Source of the DNA: Prototheca cutis
Lineage: Eukaryota; Chlorophyta; Trebouxiophyceae; Chlorellales; Chlorellaceae
Direction: 5' to 3'
Assembly (NCBI GenBank): GCA_002897115.2
Contig: BCIH01000005.1
Coordinates: 659,786 to 723,785, forward strand
Length of the DNA: 64,000 nt
Numbering within the stretch: the first letter of the stretch is position 1; every line of letters starts with the position of its first letter. The notes under the pieces are model-generated. The model was not told the origin of the DNA, searched no databases, and saw nothing but the letters and a program-made list of their open reading frames with translations. The position numbers and the translations under genes are program-made. Positions 55,847 to 64,000 of the stretch are shown here, piece by piece.

Positions 55847-57668
55847 CTAAGATTGAGGCGGCGGAGCGGCACAACTGGTCTGCACGGTCACGTTCTCCTC
55901 AGTGACATAAAAGCCCTCCATGGAGACCTGCACAACGTTGGTCTGGGAGGAGTCCGTCGAAGAGCATGGTGCTGCCTCCGCGTCCATTGTGATGGTGACG
56001 GGGTTAGCAGTGAATGCAGTATCCCCAATGAAACGATATAATCCCTCGAGGGTCAGAAAAGCTCCCACGGTGGTGCCTTGCAGGGTTGCTGGGTCGACGT
56101 CGGCGGTCACCATGCACTGCGCGAGGGTTAAGCCGTCATTGCTAGTGCAGGACACGGATTGGATTATGATTCCACCGGGAGGGGGTGGGCTGGGTTGGGG
56201 CGATGGAGGAGGAGGCGGTGGAGAAATGGGCGGGCTAGGAGGTGGTGGTGGCGGCATAGCGCAATCTGTCTCTGGATATAATGTTGCGGAAGTGCGATAC
56301 TGTCCCATCATCATGATCATCACCTCACCAGATGGCGCGCCCACGAACATAGAGCACGAAAGCTCAAAGGCCACTGTGATTGCGGTAGGATTGGCAGAAA
56401 AGCTGCTCTGATTCTGCAATAAGATCGATTCTGCAAGAAAAACTTCGGTAGACAACTCCGTCCCTACTGCAGGTTCCGGGTTGATCTCAACTGTCACCGT
56501 GCATTGTGTGAGTTCTGTACCGCCATCACCCGTGCAGATCATGCCCGTGATGACAATTCCGCCAGGAGGTGGGCTGGGTGTAGGGGGAGGTGGGGGAGCA
56601 GGCTGAAGTGGAGGTGGCGGGGAAGACTCGAACGGAGGAGAAGCCGGCTGATCAGGTTCAGGGGCCGGCACCGGTGATGGAGGGGGCAAGTTCTCAGGAG
56701 GTGGTGATCGCTTGGGAGGTGGCGGCGACCGGTTAGGGGGAGGGGGCGGCGACCGGTGGGGAGGGGGCGGCGACCGGTGAGGGGGAGGGGGCGGCGACCG
56801 GTGGGGAGGGGTGACTGTCACATCGACAGACAGTGAGTCATAGCGGATGCCATCAGCAGCCCAGATTCCAGCCACCACACTGCCTTTGCTCGCTGGTACG
56901 TTGGCGAACTGCACGGTGTGCTTACTTGTCTGGCTGCTGGGAACCCACGTGTCACTGAAGACCTTGCTACCAAAATAGTACAACACAGTAATGGCATTTC
57001 CGGACTTGCGAGTGACTGCAAGCACCACGGTAGTGACGCAGGTGACCTTCTTGGACACGGGGCCACTGCATGAACCAGAGACGGTGATAGGATTGATGAT
57101 GACCTTGATCCGGGAAGAGCTGACTGTCCCACCGTTTGCCTTGTACATTGCAATGACTGTGCCGCTGGAGAAGGCACCGGTGGTGAATTTGACCGCACGA
57201 GTGCCGCTGGTGCTGGTGGGGGTGAAGGAATCAGTGAACTTCTTTGCCCCAAGGGTGTACACCACCGACAGGGTGGTCTTGGATGGCAGCTTGGCGGACA
57301 GAGAGTAGCCGACCTTGCAGGAAGCCTGAGTTTTTTGGGAGTTCAGTGCACAGGACGCGGAAAGCAGTGCGACCGTTGGCAGCGGCGGTGGAGGCGGTGG
57401 CGAGGGGATGGTGGTGATCAGCGTCTGGGATGTGAGGAGTTTGGAGCTGGGGCAGGTGGCCTTCTTCTTGAGGCCATTGCAGATGATGCCGGTGCCGGTG
57501 TTGGAGGACCCCCAGTTCCTGGAGCCCACATTGTTATTTCCTGTACAATGAACAAGTTGAAGGACAAGATGGGACATCAAAGCACCGCTGTGATTTAAAT
57601 GCCCGAATTCCAGGACCATGGGCAGTCGTCAGGGTCAACAGCTCCGCCACCATCGCTTTGTGCGCGCG

Positions 57669-57712
<44 letters not shown>

Positions 57713-58421
57713 CACACACACAGAGCAGGAGACCAGCTTGTTACCAATGTTGGAGTTGCCACGGTTGTTGTCGCCAAAGTTTCCGGTTCCGGAGTTGTTG
57801 CTGCCGATGTTCTTCTTGGAGTCTGCCTTGCAGGCAGATTTTCCCTTGGGAACACATTCCAGTCCGACTAGGGCGACGCAGGTCGCCTTGGAAGTGCAGG
57901 TCTTGTAGTTAGTGAGGCTCAGCGCGGTGAGACTCAGCTCCGTCTTTGCTATGGTCGCAAGCTTGATGCCGCCGGGCTTGGCAAAACCTTTTGCCCTGCG
58001 CAGTTTAGGATGGAGGAGGGTGAGTCGCATTGACCAAGTGGTCGCAATTATGTATGTCTCCCCAGGGGCACACTTCCCCAGGCCCACTCACTTGCAGAAC
58101 GTGGACGCGCTCGCAGAGGTCAGCAGGTAGAGCTTACTCCCAATCCTGCAGCAGGCAGCGATAGGAAGGAGTTCGGAGGACGTACGTCTGACATGTTTGG
58201 AGCGCAGATGGGCACTCGCCTTCGGAAACGTNCTTGGCGGTCGGGAGGGCGAAGAAGGTGGACGAGCACGAGGCATCCTGCAGAACGAAGGGCGAAAGGG
58301 AGGTTGCTCCCGCAGGACCTGCGCAAAATGGGCAGCAATAACAGTGAACGGGGAGCATGCCGCTTACCGCAACGTATATGCCCGATAGAATGAGGCCCAA
58401 CAGGGCCCAATGCCGAAGCAT
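55847..58421 (-). CDS. Secreted modular protein A: N-x-G pentapeptide module, two Ig-like repeats, proline linkers, two Cys domains
   Basis: Five exons, phases all consistent: 58421-58368 (signal peptide MLRHWALLGLILSGIYVA), 58277-58234 (DASCSSTFFALPTAK), 58145-58092 (LYLLTSASASTFCK), 57995-57745 and 57540-55847; 698 residues. The fourth exon starts AKGFAKPGGIKLAT, contains four Cys, and begins a run of exactly eight N-x-G-x-x pentapeptides (from NIGSNNSGTG) that continues across the last intron to NTGTG. Then come two related beta-rich repeats of about 90 residues (start SCALNSQKTQASCKVGY and SCSGPVSKKVTCVTTVV), a long Pro/Ser/Arg linker (HRSPPPPP units), and two copies of a 95-residue domain starting GGIVITGMICTGDGG and GGIIIQSVSCTSNDG. 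An extracellular, probably cell-wall, role is inferred from the signal peptide and hydroxyproline-type linkers. The N at 58232 lies in the exon 2 donor; one base choice there makes it GTACGT. Confidence 0.8.
57669..57710. repeat. 42-base C homopolymer in intron of protein A gene
   Basis: Uninterrupted C run on the plus strand (G run on the coding strand), inside the intron at 57541-57744 that splits the eight-pentapeptide repeat. Confidence 0.9.
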
Positions 58422-59915
58422 TGTTGCAGGCCACTGAGTTACCCGCAGTGTTCGGTGCACAATAGCAATCCTTTCGTCGGATGGGAGTGTACGCTGTCCA
58501 ACTAATGTTTTCCTCCACCCTAACAAAATATATCAGTGGAAATTTGATCCTGGAGCTTCTAGAGATGAAAAAATGGCTGAATCTCGGCAGATCCGGAGGT
58601 TGTAGCCTCATCCGGTTTCATGTCCTGCTCATCGGCTCCGGTCCTGATCTTTGCCCAATCTGCCGTTGAATGAGATAAGGGGCTCAATTTCAAGGCCCGT
58701 TCAGGCATTAAAAGAATTATATTGCTTGGGGGTCTCCAAGACAAGTCCCTATTGTTTGAGGGGCTCTCTGGATCGCCCCGAAGGGGCCAAGAAGTTCCAG
58801 GCCCCCCGTTGGTGCTTCCCTTTTTTGGCCGGCCCAGATTAATCCCACAGTGCACTCGCTCTTGTGCTCTCATCAATCACTTGATTGTTTCTATAATTGT
58901 ATTCAAACACCATAGTCGAGGTAGACTCCCTCTTATTAGTTGAGCGAACCCTCTACCTACGCCGAACGCGAAATCGATCCCCCTTCCGGAAACCGGAACC
59001 TTTTCGTGTAGGGTTCGCCACCGCCTTGGTGCTTTCAGCCTCATTCCGAGCGCGACTCTGTTGGCTACGACGAAATATATACAGTCACATTAAATGGGTG
59101 CTTGCTATGGGCAAAGCGTATCTTGATGGGAGTGGGTGTCGAGGGAGGCAGGCTTCTACTCTACCCAATGGAAACCATGTTGGACCAAACGCTATCCGCG
59201 AAGGGCATGGGGCGTCCGAAACACAATTGTTCGGTAGGAGCAGAATCATTCACCAAGATTTTTTGTGCCATCCTGGGTGAGCAAGCCGAGAGTCGTCACT
59301 GCGATGCCACCCCGTTGACGACCTTGCTACTGTCTCCTGCCCGCCCACGAGAAGAGAACAAGCATTGCCACAGAAGTCCGGAACTGCAAACTCGTGCTTT
59401 TGTTTGTAGCAGATGGGTTCCTGCACTGCACCTCAGGAAACAAGGACTGAGGGAAGCAGCAAGCGCTCTGCGAGCAGAATGGTCCACGGCGGATGTGATC
59501 TCTCCGAGAGATATGCCCACACAGAGAGAGCACATACCTGAGCTTGAGCTACCAAGACCAGTCTGTAGAAAAGGATGCAGTCGAGACACAGACCTCGAAG
59601 CCCTACTTTCCCGGCAGTCTCGGCCACACCTGGGGGCCGAAGACCATGGTCCGGATCCGGATGCGAATTGACACGACTCCTTCCCCAAAACGCGGATGCA
59701 AAACGCCCGTGGCCGGGTTCTATGCGGCTAAAGGATACTCTATGGGTTGAATCTATTCAAAACAAAGTCCAAACTAGCTTAGGGTATTAGCAACCCGCCT
59801 CTGGTGCTCCACTGGCGCCGGGTGTGGCGCGACCTAAACCCAACATCACGATTAGAGCTACGAGGCATTCGTGACATTGATTGCACTACATACTGGGCTT
59901 AACCCCAAGATTACG
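58422..59915. other. Compositionally different 1.5-kb block between divergent modular genes
   Basis: Visibly richer in A/T than the rest, with few CpG-rich stretches and open frames on both strands (e.g. plus 59102-59671, 189 codons) that match no nuclear family I know. The texture (low GC, phrases such as GAACCGGAACC, many short imperfect repeats) resembles organellar DNA more than the surrounding nuclear DNA. It also has to contain the promoters of both divergent modular genes. Confidence 0.4.
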
Positions 59916-62771
59916 ATGGGGTATGACTTAGCGCCCTCTAGGAGGGCATGGGCGGGCGTCCTGCTGGCCGTATTGCTCGGCTCGGCCATCCCGGCGTCGG
60001 TGAGTGCTCCCTTGCGCCTGCATGTCCCTGCAGGATTTACACATCTGTGTGTTCGTTTCAACTATTCACACAATTTTCCGTTCAGGGAGCTTCTTGCGGC
60101 TCCACGTTCTTCTTTCTCCCGACCGTGAGGTGGGTGTCCGGGGTATTGCCGGGGTTTTGGGGGGGTTGGGGCCGGGGGATAAGTTTCCGGGCGATAAATT
60201 CCCTGCGGGGGCTTACAGCAGCTGGTGATGTGACTCGTAACAAGCCACAGCATTGAGCATACTTATACATGCTCTGCATGCTGATGATGGTTCGAACATA
60301 ATGTCTTTTGCTCACCTTTGGTCACCATTGCAGCCAGAGCGGTGTTTTGTACACGGTGTCCCTCACCAGCGGGAGCGACTTTTGCAAGTAGGTGCTTCAA
60401 TGGGTGCTCACCACATGCTAACTATGTGTATCACCAAACCCACCAGCCTGAAGGCATCAGGGTTATCCATGGAGACACGCCTTTTGCTCCAACCTATCTG
60501 AATGTTCCCTGTCACAGGGCCAAAGGCTTGGCTGGGATCGGTTCCTTCAAGGCAAGCACGATCGGTGGGCTCGCCTATGGGAAGAGCATCCAGTCCATCA
60601 ACCTGACAACGCGTAACACTTGCGCCAAAGATGCGTGCTCGGTGCTCATTGGCATCGAATGCCTGCCGAGCACGAGCTCCAAGAAATGCGCGGCTGATGC
60701 CAAGGGCAACATCGGTAACAGCAACGTTGGCAAGAACAACTACGGCACCAGCAACAATGGAAACGGCAACATCGGTATGTCAAGTTCATTGGCGCCTTGC
60801 CGTGACCGGACTGCAAACCACGCTGATGTGTTGATGCTCAGGTTTATGAGTCTGCCTTCCCATCTCTGCACAGGTTTTATGAACACTGGTGACAACAACT
60901 GGGGCACCAAGAACACTGGAACTGGCAACCACTGCAACAAGCTGAACAACACGAAGAAGGCTGTGAGGTGCACGGATCTTTCCAGCACCCAGACTCTGAA
61001 GCTGATACCCTTATCTCCTCCCCCGAGCCCTCCCCCGCCGAAGAAGCAGCCGCCCCCGCCGAAGAAGCAGCCGCCCCCGCCGAAGAAGCAGCCGCCCCCG
61101 CCGAAGAAGCAGCCGCCCCTGCCGAAGAAGCAGCCGCCCCCGCCGACCAAACGCCCGCCTCCACCGACCAAACGCCCACCTCCTCCGACCAAGCGCTCAC
61201 CACCTCCATCTCCCTCTCCGCCACCACCATCGCCTCCTCCCTCTCCTCCGCCGACGGCAAGTTTCCTTGATGGGGTTGTCATGCATGCATGGGTTACACC
61301 ATGGAAAGCTTGTCCAAACTTGGAATCCTTTGCACCTTTTTCGCAGGGTTCGTGCAGCAACCCATTCTACTACCTGCCGACTGCGAGGTGGGTTTCTTAG
61401 TTTATGATGCGAGACCTCATGGGAATGAAAGAATCGGGTGACGGCATCGTGTGCACCTTGCCGAGGGCCGACGCAGTGCGGTGTTGACCCTGATGCAGGA
61501 TTCAGTAAGTATTGCTCGCAACAATCACGCATCATACTCTTGCCTGGCCTATCCATCAACTTGTCAAGCACTCGTACGCTATCGCAGGCTGGGAGCCGAC
61601 ATCTATGTGGTTTCTGTGTCCAGTGCCACTAACTTTTGCAAGTAGGTCCATGGCTTTGCCGACCCTCAACCTTATTGTTGGGCNCGATGCTTCTGGCATG
61701 AGAACGACGCTGTGCATACAATGACCAAAGGATGCGCTTGTTCACCCACCACCACAGGGCNAAGGGGCTGCTGGGGGTCCTGTCGTACAAGACTGGCACG
61801 CTGACGCAGCTCGGTATGAGCGGAACGCAGGTCATCAACATCGCATCGCAGCAGACGTGCAGCGCGGNTTCCTGCACCTTNCTTGTTGCCGTGGAGTGCA
61901 AGCCTAGTTCCAGTGCAGTGAAGTGTACTGCGGATGCCAATGGGAACNTTGGCAGTGGCAACACTGGCAGCAACAACTATGGCACCAGCAACACTGGTGA
62001 CGNCAACATCGGTACGAANTNTTGAANGCGGGGGTTTGAAAGAGCTTGTTGAGNCCAAANCAGGACTCCGCCTGGTACCAGTAGTTTTCTTATCGCACTC
62101 TCCAACATATTACAGGGTATAAGAACTTGGGCGACGACAACTGGGGTTCCAACAACACCGGAGATGGGATCCGTTGCAACAACCTGGACACCACCAAGGG
62201 ATCAACGCCCTGCAAGGATCTGTCAACATCTGACACACTGACCTTGACGGGGCCGCCACCACCACCCACAGCGAGCCCTCCCCCACCGGAGAGCCCGCCT
62301 CCTCCTGAAAGTCCACCGCCTCCCGAGAGCCCGCCCCCACCAGGGAGTCCGCCACCACCGGAGAGTCCACCACCACCGGAGAACCCACCACCCCCAGAGT
62401 TACCACCTCCCCCTGAGAGCCCTCCCCCACCAGAGTCACCGCCTCCCCCTGAGAGCCCCCCGCCACCTGGCGACTACTGCACACAGTTTGGCCCTGCAGG
62501 GTCCCCATCAAATGCCACAGGTGGAACCCTTACTTGCAACGGAAACTTTAATCCAGTGCTGACAAAATGTTTCAATGATGATGTGTCCGAGTTAAGCCCT
62601 GGGCAGTACATTGCGTGGTGCACTTATGGAGGAGCAGACCTGGACCTACCGTCCTGTCCGTCATCTTATGTTTGGGTCAGCAACGTCACACTGACCTGTG
62701 AAGACAGCAGTGACACGTTCACACTCTGCAAGGAGGATAACACTTATGTTGCCGCATGCTATTCTTCCTGA
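59916..62771 (+). CDS. Secreted modular protein B: two tandem N-x-G pentapeptide modules with proline linkers
   Basis: Nine exons: 59916-59999 (signal peptide, ends LLAVLLGSAIPAS), 60086-60129 (GASCGSTFFFLPTVR), 60334-60387 (VLYTVSLTSGSDFCK), 60518-60774, 60874-61256, 61347-61387 (GSCSNPFYYLPTAR), 61588-61641 (DIYVVSVSSATNFCK), 61758-62011 and 62116-62771. All phases agree; 608 residues. Each module has the two small exons, an exon starting AKG with four Cys, then exactly eight N-x-G-x-x units across the next junction (NNYGTSNNG, NNWGTKNTG; second module NNYGTSNTG, NNWGSNNTG) and a Pro-rich linker (PPPPKKQ units; PPPPES units). The modules join through a GC-AG intron (ACG|GCAAGT, 61257-61346); no second signal peptide is present. 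The C-terminus is a Cys-rich domain (GDYCTQFGPAGSPSN ... VTLTCEDSSDTFTLCKED). Ns at 61761, 61868, 61881, 61948, 62003. Confidence 0.8.
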
Positions 62772-62984
62772 GAGTCCCTTGCTGGACCTGCTCCCTACAG
62801 ACCCCTAAACTGTCCCAAACGCATGTATGTGCTGAACACCAATCAATGATGTTTATTTTAGCTGGCGTGTAAAGTCCCCGCTGTGTGCTCGATAGGAAGC
62901 AGCACAGAACCCCATATGGAGTGCTGGGCTGTTGGATATGGATGAACACAGGAGCGTGGATGGAAGCTTCCGCATGGCAACCAC

Positions 62985-63125
62985 CAGAGATTGTCAGTCG
63001 AACAGCCCTGCCCAAGCATCTACGTTTGGGATCACTAACACGACGNTGGACTGTGCAGGCAGCAGCGACACGTTTGAAGTCTGCAAGTCAGGCTCTAGGA
63101 AGTACCTTTCGAGCGCCATGATGCC
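62985..63125 (+). pseudogene. Degenerate copy of the C-terminal domain of protein B
   Basis: Reads FGITNTT-DCAGSSDTFEVCK (with an N at 63046) and matches VSNVTLTCEDSSDTFTLCK of the intact C-terminus at about 62680-62730, including both Cys and the SSDTF core. No start, signal peptide or repeat module accompanies it. Likely the remains of a tandem duplication. Confidence 0.5.
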
Positions 63126-63595
63126 CGGTTTCGCTGATCTGAATGAAAGTCTTACAATGACTATATACTGTTGCAGTGCAAGCGGTCCTTGGACCAGAAT
63201 GGCGTCTGGGGTTCAAGGGCAAGACCCGTAGTGGTGCAGATGGGTGTTTGGTTAAAGCTGTTTGCTAGGTGCGCAAGAAATGGATACTCGAAATATCTAG
63301 GCAGCGGTCCAACAATGTGACAGAGTCAGGCCCGAGTGCAGCAAGCGGGGTGTGGCTGCCGGCAAACAGCGTGCTGCCATGTGCACGCAGCATGCTTCCA
63401 CGTGCAACAACAGCTATTGCGAAAGTGTGTCGCCGAGACTCTGGTTCGATGTCCACAGTCGCCATGCCAGCGGGTGAGGGGGAGGAGATCGGTGCAGGCA
63501 TCTCATTCGGAGGTGGCGGGCTGGGCGGCAGCGCAAAGGTGGGGATGCAGGCTCAAGTGCGGGCGGCCGGGGGTTGAGTCTCGAAGAGCATCGGG

Positions 63596-64000
63596 TTAGT
63601 CATCATCGTCGGGGGGCGGTGGTGGGGGCTGAGCGCAGTCGGTCAGCGGATACAGAGTGGTAATGGCAGTGAAACCGTTCATGGTGACGATCACATCACT
63701 CGCCGGGTGGTTGGAGAGCGTGGAGCATGGATACTCCCCGAGATTCATTGTTATCGCCGTGGGGTTGAAATAAAACTGTGTGGTGGCTATCGTTCCGAAA
63801 GATTGACCAAGCACCAGGTCCACCGACAGGTTTGTTTTGTCTGCCGGAGTTGGGGCAATCACCAGAGTGACTATGCACTGCTCGAGAATGGTACCAGTGC
63901 CTGTGCACGTCACAGAGGTGACTACTATTCCACCAGGAGGAGGCGAAGGAGGGGCCGGTGGAGGAGGTGAAGGAGGGGAGGGGGGAGGAGGTGAAGGAGG
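63596..64000 (-). CDS. 3' end of a further secreted modular gene (cut by window edge)
   Basis: The last exon of a minus-strand gene, entering from the right edge with a Pro-rich linker (PPPPSPPPPS-like, 64000-63930). Then one copy of the 95-residue Cys domain found twice in protein A (GGIVVTSVTCTGTGTILEQC, FYFNPTAITMNLGEYPCST, TLYPLTDCAQPPPPPP), and a stop at 63596 after four Asp. Only the C-terminus is inside the window, so whether it has the N-x-G module is unknown. Confidence 0.75.
   Translation of the reverse strand, partial: PPSPPPPSPPSPPPPAPPSPPPGGIVVTSVTCTGTGTILEQCIVTLVIAPTPADKTNLSVDLVLGQSFGTIATTQFYFNPTAITMNLGEYPCSTLSNHPASDVIVTMNGFTAITTLYPLTDCAQPPPPPPDDDD

Noticed and set aside
58430..59900. 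Plus-strand frames at 58481 and 59102 as genes
   Set aside because: Compositionally odd, no start context, introns or recognised motifs; treated as part of the anomalous block.
61347..62771. Second module (61347-62771) as an independent gene
   Set aside because: Only about 90 bases separate it from the proline linker of the first module, with no signal peptide or start; a GC-AG join keeps all phases, so one fused gene is more likely.
1..64000. CRISPR arrays, bacterial operons, tRNA or rRNA genes
   Set aside because: No spaced direct repeats, no Shine-Dalgarno-led gene chains, and no tRNA T-loop/anticodon pattern found on reading; the intron-rich eukaryotic layout argues against the first two.

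Overview
The window is nuclear DNA of a GC-rich green alga, most likely a trebouxiophyte of the Chlorella/Auxenochlorella/Prototheca kind. The genes are intron-rich with GT-AG (often GTGCG or GTGAG) junctions. The proteins match plant and green-algal families: plant-type CofD-like protein, ACX2 acyl-CoA oxidase, ASY1, fused UMP synthase, DPH6 with RidA domains. The right end carries proline-rich cell-wall-type proteins. It is a draft assembly: scattered single Ns, one 60-N gap at 43309-43368, and many intronic homopolymer G/C runs. The species cannot be named from the sequence alone. All coordinates are gene spans read by eye from splice signals, frame and family similarity; no search was run.

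Left part (1-15 kb): a CofD/YvcK-like gene runs off the left edge on the minus strand and faces a PH-domain DGAT1 (triacylglycerol synthesis). Then, all on plus: a CAT-type amino-acid transporter, a meiotic HORMA/ASY1 gene that keeps a C-terminal closure motif, and THOC3. Middle (15-36 kb): a giant tail-anchored coiled-coil protein, converging on USP39/Sad1 (splicing, inactive protease fold); an unknown membrane protein divergent from TDP1; an unidentified gene; a peroxisomal ACX2 (fatty-acid breakdown); and an EF-hand protein.

36-55 kb: a CNOT4-type RING protein; a poorly resolved 2.3-kb stretch; a uridine-kinase-like P-loop kinase; a possible TnpB/Fanzor-like relic; orphan exons of the cell-wall family; an alpha-amylase; UMP synthase divergent from DPH6; then an ATGA-overlapping pair (COA3-like followed by a minimal O6-methylguanine-DNA methyltransferase) and a plant-type Rossmann reductase.

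55-64 kb is the most unusual part. It is a locus of secreted modular proteins built from a short N-terminal domain, exactly eight pentapeptides of the form N-x-G-x-x, proline-rich linkers and small cysteine-containing C-terminal domains. Three complete modules are present: one in a minus-strand gene and two fused in a single plus-strand gene. They share exon lengths and intron phases exactly. A degraded copy of one C-terminus, the edge of a further gene, and an orphan signal-peptide-plus-exon-2 pair 13 kb away at 42.6-42.8 kb suggest an expanding family. Between the two divergent genes lies about 1.5 kb of DNA with different composition, possibly of organellar origin.
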